Below are positions 33,989-46,350 of a stretch of DNA of 64,000 bases, one piece after another. The translations under genes were made by a program, and so were the position numbers. The notes under the pieces were generated by a model, which was not told the DNA's origin, did no database searches, and saw only the letters and a program-made list of their open reading frames with translations. Source of the stretch: Gigaspora margarita. Lineage: Eukaryota; Glomeromycota; Glomeromycetes; Diversisporales; Gigasporaceae. The stretch spans positions 72,980-136,979 of the forward strand of contig WTPW01000635.1 of the NCBI GenBank assembly GCA_009809945.1, in the 5' to 3' direction. Each line of letters opens with the position of its first letter. The stretch's first letter is position 1.

Positions 33989-35820
33989 CAATCGATAACA
34001 AGCTTGTTGGTCTGTATTACAAAGCTTACACTATACTTATTTTACATTTTAATTTCTTTATATATAGAATCAAATGTAATTAACAAGGAGGATGGTGAAT
34101 TGAACCACATGATGAAATGGACTTGCAAGATGAGATCAAAATTGAGTCACAATATGAAATAGAAACAGATGCACAAGATGAAATTGAAATGCAGAATAAA
34201 ATAGACTCACAAGATGAAATTGATCTGCAAAGTAAAACAAAACTACAGAATGAAATGGACGATCTGGAAATGCAAAGTGAAATAGAATATATAGAGAAAG
34301 ACTATGTAGTGGAGGAGGATAACAACAGTGATAGTAATAGTGATGATGTAGATGAAGATCAGATTGTTGACGCAGTGATGGATATAAACCATATGTTGAA
34401 TAACAAATCAAAATATATCATACTTTGAGAATCTGATCTCTACATTACTATTTTGCAAGATACAGAAGTACAACATTTGTAAGTTTTTATTTAATACAAT
34501 ATATTGTCTAATTTTAAATACAGTAATAACATGTAATGATTTATTTTATAGTAACAGGCATGTATAATGACTTGATAGATATACTACAAATCTTGCTTTT
34601 AATATTAATGATATTGTAAAAATATATGAAGGTTTTGGCAATGGAAAAATTAATTGCTGTTAATGCCAGTAAGAACACATTCTGTAAATATTAATCTAAA
34701 TAAAATGCTATCAACATCTAAAGAAATGAAGCTTTGTTATTATTTTCTATTTTTGATATAATTTGGAATATTTTGAATAATCCATCACTGTATAATATAT
34801 TGCACTTTGAACCAGGAATGGAAGTCAAAAAAAAAATATATTGGTATAGAGATCTTTGGGCTAAGTCACCATTACTCAGCCAAGATAAGATAATAATTGA
34901 CTGAGGTATTAATTTTATTTTATTTTAAGCATAGTCACATTGCAGTCATCATAACTAGAATAATTCAATATGGCAATAAAATAATTGCTTTTTGAGAATA
35001 TATTCTTATTAGTATAATTTTTTTTTTTTGTAATATGAACTTAACTATAATGACAGAACATTATTATCTGAGAGAATTTATAATATATAAAGAAGATAAT
35101 GAGTGAAAATTTGGACAATTGTGTTCAATAAATTCTATTAATAATGCCTTTGTATAAAAATTCAACAGATTTATGTATATAGTGAATTACCTGCAAATTT
35201 TTACAGTAGTGCATGTTCTGCTGTACAAGAATCACAATTGTGGTTTGTGGATCAATTTTTGGAAAAAGGATGTATTATTGTTGAAACAAGTAAAATTATT
35301 AAAAGATTAATATCTCAATTGTTTGCGCTTCAAATGTCATTACTGATCTTTATATTAAAGAGATCTTGTATAAAAGCAATGGTTATTGGAAATTACGAAA
35401 TGTCAATCTAGATTATTTGCATCTATGTGAATATTCTACTTTAATTGCACCACTACAACAGTATAACCACCTTCGAGTTTTAAAGTTATTTATAGATATT
35501 TATTATGATGATTTTGGCACATATCGAAATGTTTACTATTCCTTAGGTGGCATATATATACAACTAGGAAACATGCTCTTTAATGTTAGAAAATATTTAT
35601 ATAATTACTTTGTCCTAGGGTTTGTTCCTTTTGGTAGAAAGTTTAATGATTTCATTTATCCATTTTTCTCAGATATGAAGTGATTGGAAAAAGGAACACT
35701 AATAAATGTCCAAGGAAATAATTGTTGGTTATTGCCAGTCTTGGTTGCACTACAGCAGATTTCCCCCAGGCAATGACCTAGTAGGAGTAAAACAATATGG
35801 TGCATCAATAGGTGTAGGAC

Positions 35821-36504
35821 TAGGGGTCTTAGCTGGGTCGGGTCTGACCCAACCCGACCCGGGTCAGGCCCAACCCGGGTCGGGTTGGGTCAGATCAAAC
35901 CCGGGTCGGGTCTGACCCGGGTCAGAAAAAACCCGGGTCGGGTCAGACCCGGGTCAGATTATTTTCAATGATCGCAAGTAGTCGCTACATAGTAAAGTCC
36001 AAATTTTACGATCTAAATCGATAAAATGTGCTTAAGTAAACTTGTTTGGAAGATCAAAATACATATACTCTGAAATTTTCATCCAAATTGAAAAATTTTT
36101 ACTATTTAACTTTTAAGTTTTACGTTCGGCGAACATATTTTTTAAAAAGATTCTAATTTTTTCGTTGAACGTTAAAATTAAAAGTCAAATAATAAACATT
36201 TCTCTGATTTGGATAAAAATTTCAGGGTATATGCATTTTGATCTTCCAAACAAGTTTACTTAAGCGGATTATTTCGATTTACATAATAAAATTTAGACTT
36301 TACTATGTAGCAACTATTATCGACCCGGGTTCAACCCGGGTTGGGTTGGGTTGGGTCTGACCCGGGTCGGGTTTGACNTGAGGCGGGTCAGACCCGGGTC
36401 GGGTTTGACATGAGGCGGGTCAGACCCGGGTCGGGTTTTGACCCAAGTGGGTCTGACCCGGGTCAGGCTCAAACCCGACCCAACCCGACCCACTAAGACC
36501 CCTA
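35821..36504. mobile_element. hAT-type element with GC-rich GGGTC repeat ends
   Basis: 684 bp. Left end TAGGGGTCTTAGCTGGGTCG, right end read inward TAGGGGTCTTAGTGGGTCGG, flanked by exact 8-bp repeats TGTAGGAC (35813-35820 and 36505-36512). Both ends carry about 130-180 bp of interlaced GGGTCGGG and TCTGACCC units, strikingly GC-rich here. The interior forms a second inverted repeat (ATAGTAAAGTC near 35990 with GACTTTACTAT near 36296; TAAACTTGTTTGGAAGATCA near 36037 with its inverse near 36242). No ORF. It interrupts the transposase pseudogene. Confidence 0.9.
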
Positions 36505-36587
36505 TGTAGGACATATTTGATTTCAAGAGAAAATACTACAGATGAAAACCTAGATATTGTCAAAATTTCCTGTTACTATCACATCAC

Positions 36588-36872
36588 TAGGGTTCCTCAA
36601 ATTCAAATCAAATTAAATATTGAGTCAATTTGAATTTGATCAAATCAAATTGACCCTAATTTGAATTTGATTTGATTCAAATATTGGATTTAAATTTGAT
36701 TTGAATTTGAATTTTTAATAGTAATTTTTAAGTCAAATCAAATATTTGTCAAATCAAATCAAATTTGGCCAAATTTGAATTTGATCAAATCAAATATAGT
36801 CAAATTTGAATTTGAATTTGATCAAATATTTGATTCAAATATTTGAAGATCAAATCAAATTGCAGAACCCTA
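36588..36872. mobile_element. hAT-type element with AAATTTGAATTTGA repeats
   Basis: 285 bp. Left end TAGGGTTCCTCAAATTCAAA, right end read inward TAGGGTTCTGCAATTTGATT, flanked by exact 8-bp repeats CACATCAC (36580-36587 and 36873-36880). The interior is almost entirely TTTGAATTTGATCAAATC-type units in both orientations. Non-coding; inserted in the same transposase pseudogene. Confidence 0.9.
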
Positions 36873-37441
36873 CACATCACCAATATCCAATTTGATGCTA
36901 TTTTCACAGCTTCAATGATTACACAACAAAATGATATTGCAAAAAAATATGGGCTATGAAATTATTTTTCAATACTTGATGAACTTCAATGTGAACGATA
37001 TCTCCAGTTACAACAGGACATTTATCATATAATGGCTAGTATAATATTAAAACTTCTTAAATTAACTGTTGCAATATTATCACTGGATAGCAAACAGATA
37101 TTTTTCAAGATTTGAAAATTGTTTGAATATTCATACCATTGGTCAAAGCTTTCAAATCCTATAAGTCATATGAAAGCTTTATGATATCAGACTGTCTTCG
37201 ACTAGAAATAGTAATACCATTTATATTAAATAGATCATTAGATGCAAACTGTTTTAAACCAATTGAATTAGCAAAATTACAAAGTTGAACAAACTTTCAA
37301 CACAATTAAGTAGCTAATGCAATCATTAAGTGCTGGTCAATTGTGACCAAATGTACTCGATTAGTATTCATGTTTCTATTATAAACAGTAACTACAAAGA
37401 TCTTGAAAAGGCTCTAAAAGAAGAAAGACAAGTCTTGACTA

Positions 37442-39200
37442 TAGTAAGTTTATAATAATATTTTTATGATACTTATTAGTCATGTATATCCTGCAGTAAT
37501 TCGAAGGCCATATTTCACTTATATGTGAGAACCTATATCATCGATCTAGGCTCTATGAGAAATCATCTATATCAAATTACTAGATATAGAGAGGCGACCA
37601 GAATGGCCCAAAAGACGGATCAATAGCAAGCTACAGCATAGAAATAACCAATCGATGAAAAGCTATAACTAATTTTAAAAATATATTATGAAATATTAAA
37701 TTTTATTTCTTTTTATGTCTTCAAAGTTTATTTATAGCTTATCATTAGTTGGTATTTCTTAGAGTTCTGAACTGGGTTATAGTAAACCAGGTTATCCAAG
37801 TCAAAACAGGTGACCCAGATTACTGATTTGAAACCCAGGTCAAATTAGTTGGTTAATTCATTATTAATAATTTATAGACTATTTTAGGCCATGCAAACAT
37901 ATACTATTGGTTTTCATATCACCAAGTAATGTTTTATGACCCAGCGATCCAGATTTTAATTTTTTTTAAAAAAAATTTTTGAATAAAAAAATTTTATTTA
38001 AAAATTTTATTTTCTTACAACTCGGATACCCGATAAAAAATTTCATACATTAAAAATTTAAACTTTATTCTTTATACTGTTTTACAGGTGACTTTTGTTT
38101 CCTTATAACACATTGCACTGTTCAATAACACCATAGGCACGTTTTAGTAAAAGTTAAAGTTTTATATATGTAATTAATTGATAATCTTTACTATATTAAA
38201 AATTTGCTCTGTTTGTATAATTATAAATAGAGAATTTCTATTGACTATTATATTAAAAAATTAAAATTTCAAAACCCCACCTCACTAACCCAGCTGGGAT
38301 ATGAAAACCAATAGTATAAGTTTGTGTGGCCTTATTGTTATTTGACTCGAAACTTTACTTTTAAGATTGACTGTGAGTATATGATGTATTAACATTTGCC
38401 TTAACAAGAATGAATACTTCACAGGGCAATAATTTTGTTGTTTCACCTTATTGATATTAGATATGGATATTTGCAAATTTACAAAGTTTGAATACATAAT
38501 TTCATTTAGTTTTGCTTTATCTCTACAATCTTACAGATAATTGACTGGTTTTTAACTTTTAAAATAGTAACTTTTCAAATTTCTAGTATTTGTTTACATT
38601 CACAAATTTATATTATCATGATTATTATTCTAAATGAAAGAATAAACAATAAATAATAAATGTTTGTTTTTTTTTCATTTTTGCTTTATCAATAAGTGAC
38701 AATTATTCGTTAATCGATGAAAATTCAAAAATGATTTCGAACTGACAGGAAACAATAAATAATGCATAATATATATAAAACCCATTTTCATCCAGGCCAC
38801 CTAATTTCAATTTATGCAGGTGATCTGGGTGAAGAAATTGTATCCAGTTTGAACCTCTAGTATTTCTAAACTGCGCTGTGCCATCGATACGTATTTTGAA
38901 AGAGCCATCCTGGTCGACTCAAATTTAGACATTAAAGTAGGATGATTACTTTCTAACATTTCTAATACTTTAAAGTAGTTACAAAAATGTTTTTTGTACA
39001 CATATATATATAGTATAAATATTGGTTTTACGATTTTACCATAAATTTGTAATTTAGTTTACATTGATAATTGAATTCTTGAGTAAAATACTATATGAAT
39101 ACTTGAGTATTAAAACAATTGTTTCAGTTAGAGTGCACATGGTGAATAAATACAATTATATTTAAAATTATTCAATTATGTTGAATATAGTTATTTTCAG
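37442..39200. other. Interruption between transposase exons
   Basis: Too long for the introns seen elsewhere and probably insertional. GGCCATGCAAACATATACTA (37887) and its inverse near 38314-38333 form a 34-bp inverted repeat with centre around 38110, suggesting an element of about 450-600 bp (about 37750-38340). TGGGTTATAGTAAACCAGGT and CAGGTGACCCAG motifs lie at its left. A minus-strand ORF at 38807-39001 (64 codons, starting MYKKHFCNYFKVLEMLES) is not obviously degenerate, but I do not recognise it. Confidence 0.4.
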
Positions 39201-40009
39201 ACTTTGTGGGCCTTTCTAATCTTCATACATGTTACTATTTACCTCGACATACAAAAACATTTAGAACTCTTACAAATACTAAGGTTGGAACAAAAGAGAT
39301 AATTTACTATATTTTTAAAAATATGGTTCTGCGTACCAATCACAAGAATGTTAAACTTGACTTATTGATACATTACACAACTCTTCAGTCTACTCGGTAT
39401 TTAGCAGATGGTGGACTTGATCCTTGATATTCATAATCTAGTACCAATTTTGTTAACATATTACAAGATTCTAGACATTTATTCAATAATTGGTTTATTA
39501 CAGAAGATTTGCAGGACAAAGTTAATGAAGAATCAGATAGTAATATTTTTTATATATTATTAATAGTTTTAATTATTTATTGTAATTATAATACATGATT
39601 AATGATTTATATAATATATCTTAATATGATAGTATGCTCCCAATCCAGCCATATTCAAAATATAAAGCTGAAAAATCCAATAATTTCTTCTAAGCTAACG
39701 ATTAGAACTGATACTGCTCTATTTTGTTCTAACTTGGTACTTGCTTATCAGGATTTCAGATATAATGCAGTATTAATTAACCAGTCTTATAATTTTTATA
39801 AAAGTGCATCTTATATACAAAATGATGGTTATACTAAAGTTAAATATCACTTATATAAGAATAATATAGTGACAATTCAAGTGAATGAACATAATGAGTA
39901 TTATGCAATAATTAGAGGTATCTTTAAATACAGAAACAATAATAACTGTTATTATCTGTTTGTTTATATTAAATGGTTTGAATATTCAACAAAAAAATAT
40001 ATAAAGTAA

Positions 40010-42031
40010 ATTGCCCAATATTCATCCTTTATCAAGATACTTTACATTGCAAAATTTTTTCTTTAACAATTATAGATGGAATTTGAAAACCACATTTTTT
40101 ATATAATTGTAATGCAAGATGTCAAAATAATAATTATGACTCAAACATAATCAATATCTATACAATATATTTTTTTTAAGGCTATTTGATATTTGAGTTA
40201 AGCAAAAGCAAAATCAAGGTTTAAACTTTTTTTATTAAAAATATGTCTGTTCAAAAATTTTTGTAAAAATTGTTAAAATGGGGCCTTCTAATATATAGCA
40301 CTCTAGATCTGATATATCAAGCCACAGTTTGATTTACTGGTCAACTTTACCTCAAGGTAAAGAAGGCAAACATATCTATTTTTTAAAATTACTTTTGAGA
40401 TTTTATTTAATATAATATTGTAGTACATAATATAAAAATGCATGAAATCACATGATGGTTAAATTAAATGTTCAATGATCATGTTGATTTTTTTAAAAAA
40501 TACGATCAAGGAAAACTTAAGATAATACGCAATACTAGTTCTCGCTAATACCTCTTTATAGTTTATAAAGCTTCATGTACCATATTGTTACAAAAAACAG
40601 GCTGGGGCATTATTTAGAAAATCATATCCTCTAAAAATAGCATATATAGTTTCAAAATAACACCTAGCTCATCTCAAAATAACTTGTCTCTATATCTAGA
40701 TGATCATCACAAAATTCCCAAATTTCGCATACTCTAAATAATATGCCAGAGAGCATTATTTTGCAAAAATACAGTAAGAGTCTTTATATGATTTATGGTT
40801 TTTTTTTGGACTGTTACCAAAATGTGTTTATTAAAAAATCATGAGTGCTGATGCTCTTAAGTTTAATATATAGTAATTTTAAACAAATTTTAATTTGAAT
40901 AAAAAACTTTTTATTACTTAAGGTGCCATCAAGGGAAAAACAATACTTCTGGCTTTTAAATTTATAATTTACTGTAGTGATACCCAAATAAAAAGAAAAA
41001 CATAAATAAGTATTATTTATCTGGCAGCTTATTATTAAATAATTTTATTATTTTGCAAAGACAAAAGTTTAATACTTAATTACTTTTATCTACCTTAACT
41101 ATTGCCTCTGCTGAACAATAAATTATTTGGCAAAACATTGTAAACTGCCAGATAAATCTGTTAACAGTTATGCTAATACTGCCTTACTTGGCCAAGAATT
41201 TAAGATTAACTTAAGGAATACTAAATTCAATATTTTTATTTTTTTAATATTTTTATTTTTTTTATTATTTTATTTTTTTATTTTTTTATTTTATTTTATT
41301 TTTTTTTTGCTTTTATTTTATTTTATTTTAATTTTTTTTTATCTTGGTTCAATAGTATATAGATGCTGGTATAATTAATTTCACCAATTTCACCAATTCA
41401 CTACTAGTATCACTAATAATGCTGAAATTATTTCACCAAGCATCTATAAGTATAATAGATCTTATAAGAAAGACAGTAGGCAAATTAGTGGAGGGGTTAA
41501 ACTTAACTGCACAGGTAACTACTTGTTACTAGAAAATAAATATTAAACTGAAAAGTTCCTCTAAGAATTTCTAATTTAACACCAATAGTCTAAAATATTA
41601 TTTTTTAGTAAAATAAGGTAAATGGAGGTTTTTTTACCTGTTTGAATCATTTTTTTTAATTCTAAGTAGTTTTATATTATAGATTTTCAGCAGGTGAATT
41701 TGAAGTTTTTATTAGATAATTTTATTTATACAGGATTTATAGTAGTAGTTTTTTGATTTTTAAGAAGTTGATATTAATGTCAACAGGCTATAGTTAGCAA
41801 GAATAATAATATTTTAGTGATCTAAGAAGAGCATTGATCAAGTAGTCACAGGTAAAAGCAAAAAAATAAAAAATGCAATAGAAATTTACCGCAGTTGGTA
41901 ATCTAATGCAGTTTATTGTGCAGGCTAATTCAGTCTTTTTTTTACTACTATTTTAACTTTAATAGAAAGCCCTAAGTGTTGAAGATTTTAATTCAAGATA
42001 GCAAATGTAATTATTGAATTAATCTACTATT
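40010..42031. other. Non-coding with several small inverted repeats
   Basis: No gene. Possible small elements: 40603-40752 (GGGGCATTATTTAGA mirrored by GGCATATTATTTAGA read inward), 41015-41160 (ATTTATCTGGCAG mirrored at 41147) and 41358-41452 (TATAGATGCTGGTATAATTA mirrored by TATAGATGCTTGGTGAAATA). A T-rich simple run lies at 41230-41340. Each is short and target duplications are not clear. Confidence 0.4.
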
Positions 42032-42033
42032 TA

Positions 42034-42168
42034 CTGGATGTATGAAAGTCCTGGACAAGATCTTTCTGTTAATCATTTGATTATCAGAAGTGCTATGAAT
42101 CCAATATTAATAAAAGAACATATAGTATTCAACAAAAAGATCATGTCCAGAACTTTTTATACACCCAG
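42034..42168. mobile_element. Tc1/mariner-type miniature element (135 bp)
   Basis: Left end CTGGATGTATGAAAGTCCTG, right end read inward CTGGGTGTATAAAAAGTTCT, with inverted similarity over about 45 bp (TCTGGACATGATCTTT inside). Flanked by TA at 42032-42033 and 42169-42170, the target duplicated by Tc1/mariner transposases. A partial second end (ACTGAGTGTATGTAA) occurs at 42431. Confidence 0.75.
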
Positions 42169-42460
42169 TATATACTTTATTTTATGGCAGTTTGTAACTA
42201 AATTTTAAAAATTTCATTTAAAAGCAGTTATCTTTGATTATAAGTCTGCTCATAGTAATAATGATAGTTATGATAGTTATGATAGTTATAACAACTATAA
42301 GAATAATTATTGCAATAATAACTTTGATTATTGTCATTACAATTTTAAAAAATATTTTTTATAATAAAATATTAGGACCTTGAATTCATCATGGTACTTT
42401 TTTCTTGAAAGGTTATAAAAAGTCTATTTTACTGAGTGTATGTAATTATCATATGTACAT

Positions 42461-43232
42461 TAGAGCTATTAATCAGTCTGTTTGGTCTGTCCTGGTTAAA
42501 AAACTGGCAGTCTTTTAAAAAACTGAACCAGACTGCGGTCCAGAACTGAATAGGACTGAATAGGGCTAGGTTGAACAGACCAATGATCAATAATACTTTT
42601 TTGTATAATGATGGTCAATATAACGAATTTCAATATCTTTACAATAAGCTTTTCAACCTTATAATATTTGCTTATATGATATAAGAGGAACATAATTAAT
42701 ACGTTTGATAAGTTTAGTCATACATATTAGAAAAATAATATAGTATATTAATATAGTAAAATAAAATCTTTTAATTAACTTCGTAAATATAAACATTATA
42801 GTTAAAATCAGTTAAAAAGATTTTTTTCACTTTTAACTACTTAATTTTTGATAATTTGATTGAATAATATAATCATAAATAGGCATGCCAAATGTTCAAT
42901 CTTATACTGATTCATGACAAAAATTGTCTTAATATATGAAAATATCAAAGTAAATTAACAAAACAATTAGATATTACTTGCATAGAAAAAAATATTTATT
43001 AATATAATATTGTTAGTGTTTACATGTCTGTCAAATACTTAAAAATTTATAAACCTAATATATTTAATAAAAAAAAAATAAAAAATAAAGTATACTACTT
43101 GCATCAGGTTATTTTCATATTTACTATTAGGACTGACAGTCCTTTTAGTCTGTCCTAAAAAGGACCAGACCGACTTGGTCCCTGGATGGACCGAAGGACC
43201 ATCAGTTTGGACCAGACTAATTAACAGCCCTA
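42461..43232. mobile_element. hAT-type element with GGACC/CAGTC subterminal repeats
   Basis: 772 bp. Left end TAGAGCTATTAATCAGTCTG, right end read inward TAGGGCTGTTAATTAGTCTG; flanks ATGTACAT (42453-42460) and ATGTACGT (43233-43240), 7 of 8 alike. Subterminal repeats of GGTCTGTCC, GGACCAG and CAGTCC occupy about 130 bp at each end around an AT-rich core with no transposase. Confidence 0.85.
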
Positions 43233-43699
43233 ATGTACGTACGTATGCAAATATTAATCTTGTGGGCTAAGATACCATAGTATTTTGATGGACTTCAATT
43301 TTTCTATAGATCAAAACAATTCGAACAATTAAAATTGATGCAGTAAAATGCAAGCCCTGATCTGATTAATTAATCATGGGGTTAATCAGTAGCAATCTAT
43401 ATATAAGATTGAATTGAGTAAATTTATTTTTCTTCATCTTACTTATGATTATCTGGGTAATAGCAAAATGATGATTATGATACTGCAATAATTAAAAGGA
43501 CGAAAGTCAAAATACACTAATTTTTTTTGAACTTATGATATCAAACTTGATGATTTGCTTTAACTTGAAATTATTTTTATATCTTTCACACAATTCTAAT
43601 GTGTTCTCTTTTTTCTAAAGTTCAGGTCAAGGTTTTTCAGGAGATCAAATTATGAATAATGAAGTTTTACAATTATAAGGGAAAGCTATTAGAATATTA
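43233..43699. other. Non-coding stretch
   Basis: AT-rich, leading into the satellite array. No ORF or repeat identified. Confidence 0.35.
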
Positions 43700-45191
43700 T
43701 ACAAAACTTGAATTAAATCATGCACTTTGTTCCACTACGTCTCTAGTATATGTACCGAATCCCAAGTTCCTATTTGACGCTTATATATAATTTTATAAGC
43801 TAACAAAATCATTCAATTATTATATCCAGAATCAAGATTTGGTGTACAATGCAAAACTCGAATTGAATCATACACTTCAATCTACTATGCCTCTGGTATA
43901 TATACTAAATATGAGCTTAAACAAGTTCCCATTTGATGTTTATATGATTTTCAAATGTAATTTTTAAAATTTACAAGCTAACAAAATCATTCGATCAGAA
44001 TCAAGATTTGGTGTATAAACGCAAAACTCAAATTGAATCAGATTATAAACTACTTTAGCAGAAAAATATTTTAGCAAAAATGAAATTATTACTTTTGTAG
44101 TCAGAATTATATACTTCAATCCACTATGTCTCTGGTTTACGTACCGAATATGAGCTTACACAAGTTTCTATTTGATGTTTATATAATTTTCAAATATAAT
44201 TTTTATAACTTATAAGCTAACAAAATCATTCGATCAGAATCAAGATTTGGTGTACAAATGCAAAACTCGAATTGAATCATACACTTCGATCCATTATATT
44301 TTTGGTATACATACTGAATATGAGCTTACACAAGTTCCCATTTGATGTTTATATGATTTTCAAATATAATTTTTATAACTTACAAGCTAATAAAATTATT
44401 CGATCAGAATCAAGATTTGGTGTACAAATGCAAAACTCAAATTGAATTATATACTTTGATCCACTAGTGCTTGTATTCGAATATACTATATTTATGAATA
44501 TATTCAAATATATAAAGATTTATGAATATTTGAATATAAATTATAGATATTTGAATATTCATAAATATTCATAATATTTATGAATATTTATAATATTTAT
44601 GAATATTCATAATATTTATGAATATTCATAATATTTATAAATATTCATAATATTTATGAATATTTATAAATATTTTGAATATTCATAATATTTATGAATA
44701 TTCATAAATATTTTTGAATATTCATAATATTTATGAATATTCATAATATTCTTAAATATATTTGAATATATTCATAATATTCAAATATTTAAAATATTTT
44801 GAATATGTGTTGAAAGGCCTATCATATAGTTATATAATTTGTGTAATATAAATATATATATTGGTTATACAAAAGCTTATTGAACTATTTTTGCAAAAAT
44901 AATTTTAGGTTACATGCTGCTAATATTGTATAATATTATACAAGCCCTATTTTGGTAACTTAATTTTTTTGAACCAAGAATAGGTTTTGAACTAAGGGTG
45001 GATTTTGAATATTTTATAAATATTCATAATATTTATAAATATTTATAATATTTATGAATATTCATAATATTTATGAATATTCATAATATTTATGAATATT
45101 CAAAATATTTTATAAATATTTAATATTTATGAATATTCAAAATATTTTATGAATATTCATAAAAATATAAATTTTTATAATATTTATAAAT

Positions 45192-45512
45192 GAATTTTAC
45201 TAACTATAACTAGCAATGATCATCACCAGTGTGTAATTAGCCAATAAATTTGCATGATTAGATGTAATGTGCAAATAGTTTGTATAACAAAAATAAAGAT
45301 TTTTTTAAAAAAATGCTGACATCTTTATGAAACTACCTTCAACATTCTAGCAAACAAAATTCCTTGCTAAAGTTTGCATATATTTAACACCTTGCTAAAT
45401 CTCAGGCCTTGTCCTAACCCTAAAGTAAATGAAATAAAATTTTTTTGTTTTATTGTTATTGGCTAATTACACACCAATGATGATCACCACCAGTTATTTG
45501 TAGTTAAATTCT
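45192..45512. mobile_element. Nested inverted-repeat element
   Basis: AATGATCATCACCAGTGTGT and AATTAGCCAATAA at the left are mirrored at the right (TTATTGGCTAATTACACACC, near 45456); about 45 bp of TIR. Inserted in the palindrome-rich element. Confidence 0.65.
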
Positions 45513-46011
45513 TTATAAATATTTAAAATATTTATGAATATTCATGATATTTATAAATATTTATAAATATTTTGAATATTCATAATATTTATGAATATTC
45601 ATAAATATTCATAATATTTATAAATATTCATAATATTCTTGAATATATTCAAATTTATTCATAATATTCAAATATTTAAAATATTTTGAATATGTGTTAA
45701 AAGGCTTATTATATAGTTATATAATTTGTATAATATAAATATGCATATTGGTTATACAAAAGCTTATTGAGCTAGTTTTGCCAAAATAATTTTAGGCTAC
45801 ACACTACTAATATTGTATAATGTTATACAAGCCCTATTTTGGCAACTTAATTTTTTTGAACCAATAGGTTTTGAACCAAGGGTGAGTTTTGAATATTTTA
45901 TAAATATTCATAATATTTATGAATATTTATAATATTTAATGAATATTCTTAATATTTATGAATATACATAATATTTATGAATATTCAAAATATTTATGAA
46001 TATTCATAAAA

Positions 46012-46350
46012 GAGCATTTCTATTAGTACACAGGGTGTTTGAATACTTTACTACACAAATTATATAGAAAAATGCAGTATACAGATCATTTTTTGTACAA
46101 CAAATATAAAGAAAAAAAAACAAAAATTAATTGTATCTTAAAATTTTGCTTAAGAAACAATCTATATGCTTTAAGAAAAAAATTTTCTTGTAAAATTTTG
46201 ATATAAACTATGCCCCCTGCCCCATCTCAGTTTTTACCTTAACCCTAATATTAATTAAATTATTTTTTATTTTAATAAAAAATCTTTTAATTTATAAAAA
46301 TTATTATACCCATGTTTAAACACTCTGTGTACAATTAGTTATTTTCTTTA
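46012..46350. mobile_element. Nested inverted-repeat element
   Basis: TTAGTACACAGGGTGTTTGA at the left is mirrored by TTGTACACAGAGTGTTTAAA read inward from the right; about 25-35 bp of TIR around a non-coding AT-rich core. Confidence 0.6.

Larger units (their letters stand above)
34103..40009 (+). pseudogene. Tnp2-like DNA transposase pseudogene
   Basis: Pieces in order on the plus strand: acidic, repetitive N-terminus with DEIDLQ-type repeats (34103-34425); NNPSLYNILHFEPGMEVKK and YWYRDLWAKSPLLSQDKI (about 34780-34905); YSELPANFYSSACSAVQES (35180-35260); the conserved core YYDDFGTYRNVYYSLGGIYI and GFVPFGRKFNDFI (35500-35680), then NDLVGVKQYGA; after two inserted elements, QFDAIFTASMITQQNDIAKK and ILDELQCERYLQLQQDIYH (36885-37030); KALKEERQVLTI before a GTAAGT donor (37441). 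After a 1.7-kb interruption come NLHTCYYLPRHTKTFRTL, GTKEIIYYIF and RYLADGGLDP (39201-39534), and a C-terminal exon with YYAIIRGIFKYRNNNNCYYL (39640-40009). Frameshifts and TAG/TAA/TGA stops are common. It is a distinct lineage from the transposase at 2784-6226. The family call rests on remembered motifs. Confidence 0.65.

Noticed and set aside
34136-34411. 91-codon minus-strand ORF rich in His/Tyr
   Set aside because: Complement of the acidic repetitive N-terminus of the transposase pseudogene.
35706-36526. ORFs of 69 codons through the GGGTC repeats on either strand
   Set aside because: Products of the hAT element's subterminal repeats, ending at its boundaries.
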